DNA of 64,000 bases, from assembly GCF_029852145.1 (NCBI RefSeq), contig NC_079978.1:20255774-20319773 (forward strand), written 5' to 3'. The stretch's first letter is position 1. Every line of letters begins with the position of its first letter. This DNA is from Microplitis mediator. Lineage: Eukaryota > Arthropoda > Insecta > Hymenoptera > Braconidae. Positions 1 to 11,112 of the stretch are shown one piece after another. The notes beneath the pieces were generated by a model that made no database searches, was not told the DNA's origin, and saw nothing but the letters and a program-made list of their open reading frames with translations. The position numbers and the translations under genes are program-made.

Positions 1-440
1 TTAACACAAATAGTCTGTGTTAAAAAATAATACAAATATTGTGAGTTAAAATTTAACACAAATAGTCTGTGTTAAAAAATGGCACAAATATTGTGAGTTA
101 AAATTTAACACAAATAGTCTGTGTTAAAAAATAATACAAATATTGTGTAATAAAATTTAACACAAATAGTCTGTGTTAAAAAATGGCACAAATATTGTGT
201 GTTAAAATTTAACACAAATAGTCTGTGTTAAAAAATGACACATATATTGTGTGTTAAAATTTAACACAAATAGACTGTGTTAAAAAATGGTACAAATATT
301 GTGAGTTAAAATTTAACACAAATAGTCGGTGTTAAAAATAACGGAGATATTGTGTTCAAATTTAACACAAATAGTGTGTGTTAAAAAATAACACAAGTAT
401 TGTGTAGGCCGTTTTTAACACACAGATTATGTTGATTTTA
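1..440. repeat. Tandem repeat, about 52-bp unit, running off the left edge
   Basis: About eight copies of a 52-bp unit are present. Each copy holds two small inverted motifs, TTAACACAAATAGTCTGTGT and a TACAAATATTGTG-type half. Copies differ by a few bases and decay toward 440. The array lies in the CRLS1 intron that follows the exon ending at 505. Its left end is not in the window. Confidence 0.9.
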
Positions 441-504
441 ACACAATATTTTTTACTGTTCAATAAAAATAAAAATATAATTTAAAAAAAATAAATAATC
501 TTAC

Positions 505-2236
505 TGGTGCGGGCAACGATCTATATCGTATATATGATGCAGCACCAATCAGCATAACATCACGCATTATAACAAGACACGTCAAAGGTAATGGTATTAA
601 TTCAACCCATGTCAATGATAAAAATAGTGTTCCTACAAGTAATTTATCAGCCATCGGGTCCAAAAAACTGCCTAACTTGGACGCTTGAGAAATCCAAGTT
701 CTAGCAACCCATCCATCAACTAAATCAGTAAATCCAGCAAATCCTAGAAGCCATAACGCTGCCTATAAAAATAATTTCACCTAAATTGTTATTTTTTACA
801 ATAAATTACTAAACAATATATTTATCGCGAGGCAACAGATGAAACAAAGCGATTTCAAACAAAGATGAAATTGGCTACCCGAGCCAGAGTGCGAGAACTA
901 ACATCAATCCAAGTCTGAAATCGTGTTTGATCCCATGCTTCGCACAATATTTTTTATTTTATCTGCATTTATACTGGGAGTTTTAATATCTAGAGCCAGA
1001 AACTGATCAATTTTCGCCTGATAAATGCATCTATAGTTCATTTTCTTAAGGAAATTTTACGTAAATCTGCATCATCAGTCTTGGACAAGTCTGAGGCAAA
1101 ATACCTTAAATAAATTTGTAGTCATACTTGCTGCAGAATTGTTTAAGGTATCAGGACATTACTGCTCTGTTCGTCACGTCGACAGTCGTCTATTCAGCAT
1201 TAGTATAGTAAATTCAATGGCGCCCACTTAATGTTCGATACAATTTTATCGAGTGATAATATTATTAATTTGTAGCATTTTAAATTTTTTTAAGGGCGAC
1301 CGTCTCTTTTTTCTCATGCAATAATTTCTTGCGACAAAATTTCTTAGCAATAATTTCTCAAGGCATAATTTCTCACCACAAATATGGTGAAAAAAGAAAT
1401 TTTTGTGTTGGATGAATTTTTGTTTGAGTAATTATTGCTGAGAAATTTTTGCATGAGAAATTATTCCGGATTTATAAAGGCAGGGAGCCAAATTTAAGAG
1501 GACTGGGTTTGCTAATGGGGCTGCGTTCGAGCTCGAAGTGACTCGGAGATAAAGAAACCCGATATCTAAAGCAACTCTGCAGCAACTTTGACCAAACATT
1601 ATTCTATATTACGTATGCTGCTCAAGAATTGCTGCAGTTTCTGCAGATTTTCGTAAGTCTTTAAGAAGAATCTTAAGCAAGATTTGATTCAATCTTGAGC
1701 CAGTATACATATGAACTCCATCGTGTTTAAATCTTCCGTAAGAATTTTGCTGAAGGACATTCGTCAAGTCACTCACTCGACAATACTTCCAGAGATGGGT
1801 CGAAATCGTTTTGTTTCGACTGTCTAAATGGGCATTGGAACTCGCAGCTTCAATACAGGTAATATAAAAAAATATATCAATAAAATATAATGATTAAGAA
1901 ATACCTTACATGGTAATTATGTGAGCACACTATTAAATAACTTATATATGGTGTTGTCATGATTCTGCCGATGCAAAGAAAATTAGGAATCGTCCAAATA
2001 TTTTCTCTCTCAATTATTTCCTCCATTTTAGCTCTCGTAGCCCGGATATTTTGTGCTAACTGCATTCTGAAGGCTTTTCTTTTCGCTTTTCTGTTCAATT
2101 TCGCTAACTGGTAATCATTCAATTTCTTATCAGCATTGCAGTATAACCGGTTGTTTAAATTGTGCAGACATTTGTTCCAGTTGTACAATTTAACTATTCT
2201 GTAGGGTCTCAATCGTAACAACATCATGTAGGTCAT
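505..2236 (-). CDS. CRLS1: Cardiolipin synthase (CMP-forming), 5' two coding exons; 3' part outside window
   Basis: The enzyme joins CDP-diacylglycerol and phosphatidylglycerol to make cardiolipin in the mitochondrial inner membrane. Coding exons are 2236-1910 (109 codons) and 762-505 (86 codons). The join is phase 0, from donor GTAAGG to acceptor TATAG. Residues 1-70 are basic and fit a mitochondrial presequence. After WTIPNFLCIGRI comes the CDP-alcohol phosphotransferase signature, DGWVAR followed by GSFLDPMAD, with its aspartates intact. Next comes LTWVELIPLPLTCLVIMRDV, as in animal CRLS1. I chose the ATG at 2236: the open frame continues up to 2260 only through a TTG, and an acceptor-like CCACTAG sits just upstream, suggesting a 5' UTR intron. 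The exon at 505 ends in donor GTAAGA. By comparison with the roughly 300-aa human protein, about 100 residues should lie left of base 1. The 1.15-kb intron is filled with repeats. Confidence 0.93.
820..1800. repeat. Composite of MITE remnants in the CRLS1 intron
   Basis: Bases 820-1010 are a degenerate relative of the element in the intron of the secreted-protein gene (6296-6760): both have GATTTCA and TCTGAAATCGT near their ends. Bases 1011-1800 match the element at 33337-34000 and 44286-46060, sharing GTAAATCTGCATCATCAGTC and GAAGTGACTCGGAGATAAAG. A further palindromic insert of about 200 bp, rich in AATTTCTTGC and GAGAAATTATT, lies at about 1296-1495. Confidence 0.6.
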
Positions 2237-2722
2237 ATTTATGTTTCTCCTAGTGGACAAAAATTAATAATATAAAATATACTTTTTTAAAAATTGTTTT
2301 TTACACCAAAAGTACTTCAATATATTCAATTATTAGTTACGAATGAATAATAAATAAATAATCATTAAATTTACTTACATTGTTATCACTTTTTTTTTAT
2401 TGTATGAGCAGTTAAATGTTTTGGTTTTTTTTCAGTAAGGTTATAATTTTTAAATTAACAGTTTATCGAGTTCTATTTATGGAAGTAAATGTATAAAATT
2501 TTTTCTGATCACTATTTTAATAAAAAATATAATTACAATATATATTCTAGATAAGTAGAATTTTCGTAAATTTTATAAAAATTTATTTTCTCATAGTTAT
2601 CCAAGCACGCAGTTGGAGGCATGTTTTAATCATTGTTGTGTATGTTTATGTCTGTAAATGTAAACTCGTTCCAGAGAGAGAATAAACCTCGGAAATAGCT
2701 CCCTTTACTGATTTTTCACAAC

Positions 2723-2734
2723 TGCGCATGCGCA
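2723..2734. promoter_or_regulatory. NRF-1/ewg-type palindrome upstream of CRLS1
   Basis: TGCGCATGCGCA is a perfect match to the palindromic site of NRF-1, whose insect relative is erect wing. It lies about 490 bp upstream of the CRLS1 ATG in very AT-rich DNA. NRF-1 is known as a regulator of nuclear genes for mitochondria, so the position makes sense. Occupancy is inferred. Confidence 0.55.
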
Positions 2735-2894
2735 AGGAAAGTGGGAGAATATTTAGTGCATAGAACTCTGGAGTGGGAGAAAAACCGAAAGGACCCGAAG
2801 TACAGTTCCTTGGTACAAAGTGTAATTTTTTAAATATTTTATCAATTTAAAAATAAAATTTTAATTTTTAATCTCTTATTACGAATGAAAATTG

Positions 2895-3042
2895 AATTAA
2901 AAATTTTTTATCCAAATACTGGATTGAAAAATTTTTTTCTTCCTCGAAAAAAAATTTCGTTTTCAATTCATAATGCAAAAAATTTCTTAGGGCAAGTAAA
3001 AATTTTTCGCGCCAAAAAATTCTTTTTTTTTGTGTAGTTTTT
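2895..3042. mobile_element. Palindromic MITE of the AATTTCTTGGCGC family
   Basis: This is an imperfect hairpin whose right arm reads AATTTCTTAGGGCAAGTAAA then TTTTTCGCGCC and ends near TGTGTAG. Related copies or fragments lie at about 12770-12880, 42823-42955, 53005-53660, 54050-54190 and 57060-57200. No coding capacity is seen. Confidence 0.6.
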
Positions 3043-3300
3043 TCATCATGCATGAGATTGATAATAACGCAAGATCAGGTCTGATGATTTTTAAAAAAAC
3101 CAATGATTGAAAGTATTTAAATTTTTTATTTTTTAAAAGTCTGATAATCAATTTTTTTTAATTTGAATTTTTTGACAATACAGAGTTGTTTCTAAATTTA
3201 TACAGTTCATTTTTTTCGTGAAGACGAATCCCTGATTAAAAAAAAAGACAATTGAAAAGAATTAAAAATGATGAAATTTAAATAATAGAAATTTAAATAT

Positions 3301-4304
3301 GAAATTTATATTGATAGTTGCTTAAAGTGGGATATACATATACAGGAGATCGTTAAAAAAGTCAAATATTTCCAATTTCTTGTGTATAAACTAAGTCTTT
3401 TTATGGAACGTAATGTACTAAAAATGTTGTACCATTTTCTATTTGAAAGTACCATTAACCACGGTATTATAGCTTGGGGTGGTGCGTACAAGAATTCTAT
3501 CAAGCCTCTTTTTACTTTACAAGAAAGAATATTGAAAAAAAAAATGTTGGAAAATCCAAAAGTGCACACCTCAATCACTCATTTTATTTTTAATCATTAC
3601 TTTTACTATATAATGTTAATATATTTTTTTTATATTATGAACTTTTATTCAACTTACAAATTATCAATTTGATTTTTTATTTCTTATTTTCAGTTTAATA
3701 TTTTTTTAATAACTTTTTTTTTAAATATTCCGCCTTTTGTCTTAGATGTCACTTTTTTTTAAACATATTAATACGCTAGTGCTGCCACCAGTAGTTGATA
3801 GAGAGAAACATTGACAAAAATAATAACAACAGTAAAAATAGCAGCTAAATTTTTCACGAATAATCACTTTTACGTCGTTAATTAATTACAATTGAACTAA
3901 AAGGATTGATACAGTAATTTTCATAAGGGTTCTTGTGATAAAAAATACAAAGACAATAAAAAAAAAGTTAGGCCGATTAATGGTGTCTATCGAGAGTTAT
4001 CGTGCTTACGAAGATTCATACGTAACAATTGACAGCACTAGTTTCTTAGATTAAAATAATTAATTTAAAATCAATGAATTAACAAATCGACTCAACGTTG
4101 GGTTTAAATTATTCCTTAATAAATTATCTGCATGCGAGTACACAATTTAATAATTTTTTGTGCTATGAAAAGGGTGTAGAAATGTTTTTGTATGAGAGAA
4201 ATTGTCAACGAGGAAGAACCGTCAGTAAAGCACCCCTAGCGCTTTCGCGCTTGAGGTGTGCAATAATAAAAATCATAAAATAAATTTCGCGCTTGAGGTG
4301 TGCA

Positions 4305-4338
<34 letters not shown>

Positions 4339-5555
4339 ATTAAAAGCAAAAATTTTTTTTGAATAACCCGCCTTTTGCGTAGATGTCACCACTTACTTGT
4401 ACGACTGTCACGCCAATTTTATTGTCAGTACTAGTTAGATAGATAGATAGATATAAAAAGAAAAAAGAGAAACAAATATAAGTAGTCAGCTGTTAGAAAG
4501 AGAAGACGCTAGAAATTCATGTATAAACATACAAATTTTATGTCGAATTATCAGATTCGATATTCATTGATTCTAATTAAACGGGAACGATTTAGACCGT
4601 AATTTTCAAAAGGGTTCTTGGCATAACGAATACATATAAAAAAAAAAAAAAAATAGACTGATTAATTATTTCCTTCGAGAGTTATCGTGCTTACGAAGAT
4701 ACATACGTAACAATTGACAGAACTAGTTTCTTGGATTAAATTAATTAATTTAAAATCAATGAATTAACAAATCGACTCAAAATTGGGTTTAAATTAATCC
4801 TTAATAAATTATCTGCATGCGAATACACAATTTAATCTATTTTTGTGCTATGAAAAGAGTGTAGAATTGTTTTTGTATGAGTAAAATTGTCAACGTGGAA
4901 GAACCGTCAGTAAAGCACCCCTAGCGCTTTCGCGCTTGAGGTGTGCAATAAGAATAGAGTACAACCATATATTAAACATAAAACAACAATTCATTCTAAG
5001 TAGTCTGACAAAATACTTCAATATTTGTACACATAAATATAATAACTATGAAGGCAGATCTAGACACAAAATAATACAGGGACACAAAATAACCAGGACT
5101 AAGTACCAAAATAGGCCTTTGTATACTGCAATTAAATACTTTAACCTGCTACCAAATGAAATAAAGAATGCTCTAACGTTAACTAAATCAATTAAATACT
5201 ATCTAAGAAAATGGTTACTGTCTAGTCAACAGCAGCTATTAACTTTATAAATATTTTTATACGCCTTTTGAGTAATTGTAATTGTTTTTAAAATATTTAT
5301 GGTGCTTTTTAAAATTTTTTCGCTTCATAATTTATACTTAAGTAAGTTAGATATATTAAATACTAAGCATATGTTGTTAAATAGGCATATATGATGGTAT
5401 TTTATGTAAATCATATATGCCTATTCACTCCTCCCAAACCTATGAACAGGAAACATTGTTTTCCTCTATAGGATTTAAATGTACAATATCTATGTATATA
5501 TGTATATTTATCTATCTTTTGGGAATAAATAAATAAATAAATAAATAAATAAATT
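3301..5555 (+). mobile_element. 5'-truncated non-LTR retrotransposon (LINE) remnant, split by an insertion
   Basis: Bases 3301-3540 encode the region after the reverse transcriptase catalytic core of a LINE: YIDSCLKWDIHIQEIVKKV, then HGIIAWGGAYKNSIKPLF and LQERILK. The matching C-terminal tail resumes at about 4948-5250, ending with RPLYTAIKYFNLLPNEIKN and a stop. The 3' end carries an (AATA)n tail at about 5524-5552, as in many LINEs. The catalytic core and ORF1 are absent. Bases 3541-4947 are inserted sequence. The element is dead. Confidence 0.75.
3703..4955. repeat. Two direct repeat units of about 600-650 bp inside the LINE remnant
   Basis: Unit A (about 3703-4297) and unit B (about 4352-4955) share CGCCTTTTG with GTAGATGTCAC near their starts, GAGTTATCGTGCTTACGAAG in the middle, and CTAGCGCTTTCGCGCTTGAG at their ends. 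They are separated by a poly(A) run at about 4302-4333. This looks like a tandemly inserted short interspersed element of unknown type. Confidence 0.6.
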
Positions 5556-5822
5556 CTTTTTAATACTTCTGAATACTTCCAATTCTTTTATGGAGCTTTA
5601 ACATTGTAGATCGTTTTTAATTCTTTTTTTAAATCTACATAATAATCAGTTATCACTACACACGGAAATATATGTACAAAATATAGATGATAAAACTAAG
5701 AGGAATCATTACTGTGTAAATAAATTTGCCAACTATAACTTCAATTTTTTTTTCAAATTATCATTGATTTATTATTGATAAAAATGTGATATACATTTCG
5801 TATAGTTTATATACTAATCAAA
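5556..5822. other. 3' flank of the secreted-protein gene, no other gene seen
   Basis: AT-rich DNA. On the minus strand an AATAAA hexamer (plus TTTATT at 5768-5773) lies about 50 nt past the stop codon at 5823 and is the likely polyadenylation signal. Confidence 0.5.
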
Positions 5823-6848
5823 TTATTGATCAGTTTTTTTACTTTCACTGCTCTTGAGAATATCAATAATACTATCGATAGAATTTACAATTTGTGATCC
5901 ACCCGGAAAATCGTTTTTATGATTTTCTACAATAGATGTTACATCGTGTCTTAATGATTGCAATAATGCAGAGAAACCATCGATGTTTACAACTTTAGAA
6001 GCTGAATTACTAACATTTGTAACGCTATCTTGAATAGAATTGGTTACTTTATGCACGTTATCCATTGTTGCAGTACTAAATAGAGCACTACTAGTTTTGT
6101 TCACAATATCTTTTATCGACTCGACAGCTGGACCTATGTTCTTTTGTCGGACATCATCTAAAATATTTTTAAATGCTCCCGCTTGTTCAGATAACTTGGA
6201 CACTGCTTGGGCAACCAAATCATCAGATCCAGGATTTGGTTTACTGGTATCAGGATTTGCCGGAACTGATGCAGTTAATGCCTTTTATTGACAGAATAGT
6301 TAAATAATAATAGTATATTGTATGACGAGGGGTGAAACAAAACGATTTCAGAACAGGGCTAAGTTGGCTGCCCGACCTGTATACGAGGGCTGACATCACC
6401 CGCTGTCTGAAATCGTCTTCCATCCTGAGTTACACACTACAGTTTTCATGATTACCCTGCATTGGAACTTAAAGTTTCAGTGTCAACTATTAGCGTAAGC
6501 GTAAATTGTGATTTGCAATTTATAATTAAGCAGAAACTGTAAATACTATTTATTTTTCACACTAAATTTTATAAAACTCAGAATTGTCATTTAAATGACA
6601 AGTATCAGAGTGTAAATTACGAATGCCTTCAGTCAGCGGGCAGAAACATTTCTTGTTTTTTCCCAATTGGGACGAAACAAGTTTGTTTCTGCTCACTGAC
6701 TGAAGGCATTCGCAATTTACGTATTTGCTAATATTCGTTTGTGGCTTCAAGTTTCAATGGTATCATGAAAATGGAATTTTCTTATTGAGAAGCTTACCTC
6801 GTTAGCTAAGCTAACAGCAACAATGAAACAAACCAAAAAGGAATTCAT
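5823..6848 (-). CDS. Small secreted protein, unknown family (intact copy)
   Basis: I do not recognise this family. Exon 1 (6848-6798, 17 codons) encodes MNSFLVCFIVAVSLANE, a clear signal peptide. Exon 2 (6281-5823, 152 codons and stop) starts ALTASVPANPDTSKPNPGS and continues as a polar chain rich in heptad-like V/I/L spacing, such as VESIKDIVN and VTNSIQDSVTNVSNSASKV. It ends ESKKTDQ. Total length is 169 aa, with no cysteine outside the signal peptide and no membrane segment. Splice sites are GTAAGC and a weak-tract acceptor AATAAAAG; both exons are in phase 0. A TATA box and initiator lie just upstream, and an AATAAA follows the stop. The intron is filled by a MITE. Two damaged copies lie to the right. 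A venom or haemolymph protein would fit a secreted, fast-changing, duplicated gene, but the sequence does not show this. Confidence 0.75.
6296..6760. mobile_element. MITE composite filling the intron of the secreted-protein gene
   Basis: Two inverted modules are visible: one bounded by AAAACGATTTCAGA and TCTGAAATCGTCTTCC (about 6333-6422), the other a hairpin at about 6612-6722 with AATGCCTTCAGTCAGCG opposed to ACTGAAGGCATTCGCAATTT. The same element is in the second gene copy (about 10435-10960) and, in reverse orientation, at about 38830-39480 downstream of METTL15. Confidence 0.7.
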
Positions 6849-6881
6849 GGTAACGACGTTGTTTGATACTTATTTTCAAGG

Positions 6882-6917
6882 AACTGAATTTTATAACATC
6901 GTGACAGTCATTATATA
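6882..6917 (-). promoter_or_regulatory. Core promoter of the secreted-protein gene: TATA box plus initiator
   Basis: On the minus strand TATATAA (plus 6911-6917) is followed about 31-33 nt later by the arthropod initiator TCAGTT (plus 6882-6887). The predicted transcript start is near 6885, giving a 5' leader of about 37 nt. The same pair is kept in copy 2 (11146-11151 and 11175-11181) and copy 3 (TATA at 16686-16692). Confidence 0.7.
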
Positions 6918-8591
6918 CCTCCAATATTTTTTGTTTTGACCACAGTTCTACTGACACGTATGAAACGACGCAGTTTTTTTATTTTTTATCATCTTAATGA
7001 CATTATTTTGTAAGTAATATTAAGAACGTTTTATCAAAATCGTAACAAATACAGCGAAGAACAAAAAAAACAATGCAATTAACTACTTAATATCAACGAT
7101 ATGTTTTTTCATATTTTGTTTTCAATAAATGTTACTGCAGACATTCCAAATTATTGTAATCAAATTTGAAATAGAAATCAGGACGTAGATTGTTCGAAGT
7201 CATTTCACGGAAGAAAGAGCATTTAAAAAATTGAAATCATATTTGAGTATTTATTACAGTTCTGTATAGTAGTAAAGCACTGTGACTCAGAAACTGTATA
7301 AATTACATTTTTATTATATATCATATTATATACCAGATCTTATAGTTTTTAGTTTTGTTCTAAAAATTACAATCTCACACTATCATTTTTTTTACATATT
7401 CTTCAAATTATATTTCTTAAGGCAAAGAAATCTTATTATTACAGTTACGTACAGTAAAATGTATTTCTTTTGCTTAAGTCTATACTCTGAAAATGCTTAT
7501 ATATGAAATATGATCATTATATAAAAAAATGCTTATTTTTTTTTTTGAAATTTATACTTAGAATAAATAATTAATAAAGTTTTATAAAATTTACAGTTTT
7601 ATAAAGTAAAATTTATTTTTTTCTCTCGAATCTACATAATAAAAATTCTTATATTTATAGTATACTCTTTTTTTTTTTTTGTAACTTCAAATGTGGCATT
7701 AAAAATAAATCTACTCTCGTAATCCTACAAAGGCTAGAAGGTATGAAATGATTGTTATTGTTTTTTTCATGATGTAATTGATCAAATTATTTTTATTCAG
7801 AGCTTAACATCTTTTTCGGCAATTATATAAGTAACAATTGTTTTATTTGTCATTTTCTGAGCCACATTCTTAAGCCATATTTTAAAAGTGATATCAAAAA
7901 CATTCCACCCACGAGTCGTCACAATAACAAGTTAAGTGAATACGATAACGAAACCTGTAATTAACAAATTAAAATCGCCGATATGATCACTCTTATTATT
8001 TTTTTTTTAATTAACTTTACTGAGGATTTTTCAACATTCTTTATCAAAATTGATTTCATTTGTTCGATGTTGTAATTGCTCAGTTTGTTATCTATGCAGT
8101 TTCGTTTTGTTTCATCCGAAATGATTCCATAACAAAATTTTGTCAAATTATGATAACGAATAGGATTCAGAACCGTCAAATTTAAAAAAAGAATTTAAGT
8201 CACTAAATTCTACATGAGGGCAAAGAGGTTGAAATTCTCATTTCAGATTATAATGATCTGTACTTCCCCTGTTTAGAAAATCTCGTAGAATCCAATAGAT
8301 GCTCATAAATTCCCATAGTGATTTTATAAGAATGAATGAGTTCTATCAGAAGTACTAAAGTTAAGTATAGGGATGACACGACCGATAATCCAAGGACAAT
8401 TGATACTTGCGACGATTGATCCGCCGATAATTGATATATGTCAATAACTAATCAATGCGACAATTAATGGTAATCACAATTTATCCATACACAGTTTGTG
8501 TGGGAGTATATTTTTAAAATCACACACACACAACATTAGTGAAAAAAGGGCGTGGTAGATTTAGGGTAAAAATACCGTAAATTTATAGTAA
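6918..8591. other. 5' flank of the secreted-protein gene, part of a segmental duplication
   Basis: AT-rich DNA that reappears at about 11182-12620. It includes a remnant of the palindromic family at 40014-40304 (near 7210-7310, CACTGTGACTCAGAAACTGT). It also includes a remnant of the family that starts CCCTGTTTAGAAAATCTC (8268-8360). No coding sequence is supported. Confidence 0.6.
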
Positions 8592-8937
8592 CCCGATGAA
8601 AAAAGATTTTATACAATTGTATAAAATTATATACAAAAAATGGCCCGATCCAATTGTATACAACTGTATAGAAATTGTATACAATTCTATACAAATTGTA
8701 TACAATTTTATATAATTATATACAATTTTACATAAATTATATACAATTCTATATAATTGCAATGCTAGAATTGTATATAATTGTATACAATTTCTATACA
8801 AATTGTATACAATTGGATCGGGCCATTTTTTCTATCCAATTATAAATAGCCTGTATATAATTATATACAGTCTATATATAATTATATATAGTCTATATAT
8901 AATTGTATAAAATCTTTTTTCATCGGGAAATCATTTC
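8592..8937. mobile_element. Palindromic MITE with CCCGATGAAAAAAG ends
   Basis: Terminal inverted repeats are CCCGATGAAAAAAGATTTTA and its complement ending CATCGGG. The interior is built of TATACAATTGTATA-like units, with an inner inverted pair TGGCCCGATCCAATTG and CAATTGGATCGGGCCA around 8641-8826. No coding capacity is seen. Confidence 0.8.
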
Positions 8938-9074
8938 TTAAGGCATGATTTCTTAAATATTGAAAAATCGTTTCTTAAATAGTAAGAAATATTTGTTAAA
9001 TACGAAGACATTATGTTTAAGAAACGGTCTCTTAAATACTAAGAAGTCCTTTTATCCGTGTAGTATTTGTACTG

Positions 9075-11112
9075 CCAACTTGCATCAAATTGGTTAGTTT
9101 AGGCATGCTATCCATTGTTGCAGTACCCCGAGACGAAAAATTCAAGTCTCTCGGAGTCTCTGAGTCTCTAGAAGGCTCGCTGAGTCTTGCTGAGTCTCTC
9201 TGAATTTTCCTGAGTTTCTCTGAATCTCCATATTAAAGACCAGCAGACAATCGTGTTTCACATGGTCTCTCTGAGTCTCCCAGAGTCTCTTATTCAGAGA
9301 CTACGGAAGACTCAGACTTTCAAATTTCCCAGCAAACAGGTGGTCTCCCAACACGAGACTTACAGAGACAACAGCTTTAAAATTTATCTCTCCAACAAGG
9401 CCAAACAGTAACAAAAATTTAATAAGTAGGGTACGTTTATCTACCAACAATAGTATATGTGCATATAATAAAATTGGTCCTATATTAGGTAGTAATATTT
9501 TTACACGTACAATATTATCGTAGATTGGTGTAAATTTGTAGCTTTGTGTCCAGAAAATAATATTTTAAAGATTTATTTCGAACTGAACCTTTGAATCGGA
9601 TGGTTTGCTTGAAATATCTGTGGATATTGTATTGTGCTTCACAATGTTGAAAAAATGTTCGTTTTAGTTTTTTGGATTAATACCTAGCAAAAGTCTGTTA
9701 TTGACGAAAAAGACATTTGCATTCCATCGAGCCCTGACGTTACAGCAGAACTAGGTGATATTGTACTAGTGAAATGGGAAAAATCGAAGTCTCAAGCGAA
9801 GATTCTCCGATACAGCAGTAAGTCATTAAAAATAATAAAACATAATTTAACAAAATAATTTTTACAACTTTCGTAAAGATTTTTCAATTTTTTTTTTTCT
9901 CTATTTATTCTATTTATTCAATGAAATCTGTTTTTATATTCATAGTGTTTAAAAAAGAATTAGAAAAAAATAAATGTTGGGAAAGATGGGAACATTATTG
10001 ACAGAGCAACAAAAAAATTAAAAAAACAATTCAACAAAAATATTGCAGAGAAAATGATTCGGAGACTTCTATTACTTCAAAACAGTTTTCGGAAGTCTCT
10101 TCCTGAGAGAGATCCGTAGAGATCGTGTCTCTACGATTTACGTATGTACATGCCGCCACCACTACGAATTAAACCCTCAGAGAGACTGAGAGAGTTGAAT
10201 TCTTCGTCTCGGGCACTGCGTACAACAGTATTAGTTTCATTCTTAATATTCTTTCTCGTCTTGGCAGCTAGACCCTTGCTCCTTTCTCGGATATCATCAA
10301 AACGATTTTTAAATGATCCCGCTCGTTCAGATAACTTGGGTACTCCTTGTGCAACCACATCAGATCCAGGATTTGGTTTACTGGTATCAGGATTTGCCGG
10401 AACTGATGCAGTTAATGCCTTTCATTGACAGAATAGTTAAATAATAATATCAATGGCCATGTAATAGTATATTGAATGACAAGGGATGGAACAAAACGAT
10501 TTCAGAACAGGGCTAAGTTGGCTGCCCGACCTGTATACGAGGGCTGACATCACCCGCAGTCTGAAATCGTCTTCCATCCTGAGTTACACACTATTTTCAT
10601 GATTACCCTGCATTCAAACTTAAAGTTTCAGCTCAGCAGTCAGTCAGAAACAAGTCAATTTAAGATCAACTATTAGCGTAAGCGTAAATTGTGATTTGCA
10701 ATTTATAATCAAGCAGAAACTATAAATACTATTTATTATTCATATTAATTTTTATAAAACTCAGAATTGTCATTTACGTAGACAAAATTAATGATCTGAA
10801 ATTACTATCAAACAAATTACAAGTATCAGAGTTTAAATTATAAATGCCTTCAGTCAACGAGCAGAAATATTTTTTCGTTTTTTCCCAAAGGACGAAATAA
10901 GTTTGTTTCTGTTCGCTAACTGAAGGTATTCGCAATTTACGCATTTGATAATATTCATTCGTGGCATTGGACTGTAACTTATTTCGACTGGCTGTAGAGA
11001 CCCTGAAGCTTTAAGTTTCAATGATATCATGAAAATAGAATTTTGATATTGAGAAACTTACCTGGTGAGCCAAGCTAACAGCAATAATGAAACAAACCAA
11101 TAAGGAATTCAT
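9075..11112 (-). pseudogene. Second copy of the secreted-protein gene, disrupted by a transposon
   Basis: Exon 1 (11112-11062) encodes MNSLLVCFIIAVSLAHQ with donor GTAAGT. Exon 2 starts at 10418 and stays open as KPNPGSDVVAQGVPKLSERA and beyond. At 10213 the frame enters an inserted element and stops at 10131. The rest of the old exon continues at 9126-9075 (ATMDSMPKLTNLMQ, matching ATMDNVHKVTNSIQ of the intact copy) before it is cut by a second MITE near 9062. The reading frame is free of stops up to the insertion, so the loss may be recent. The surviving fragment could still encode a short secreted peptide of about 110 residues with a transposon-derived tail. Confidence 0.75.
9127..10213. 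mobile_element. DNA transposon with CCCGAGACGAA inverted ends, inserted in a coding exon
   Basis: Left end is CCCGAGACGAAAAATTCAAG and right end is CTTCGTCTCGGG. The outer parts are GAGTCTC-rich and palindromic. The middle (about 9690-9821) has an open, exon-like stretch reading SVIDEKDICIPSSPDV then DIVLVKWEKSKSQAKILRYS, bounded by CCTAG on the left and GTAAGT on the right. This looks like a captured host exon. No transposase is seen and no clear target duplication was found. Confidence 0.7.
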
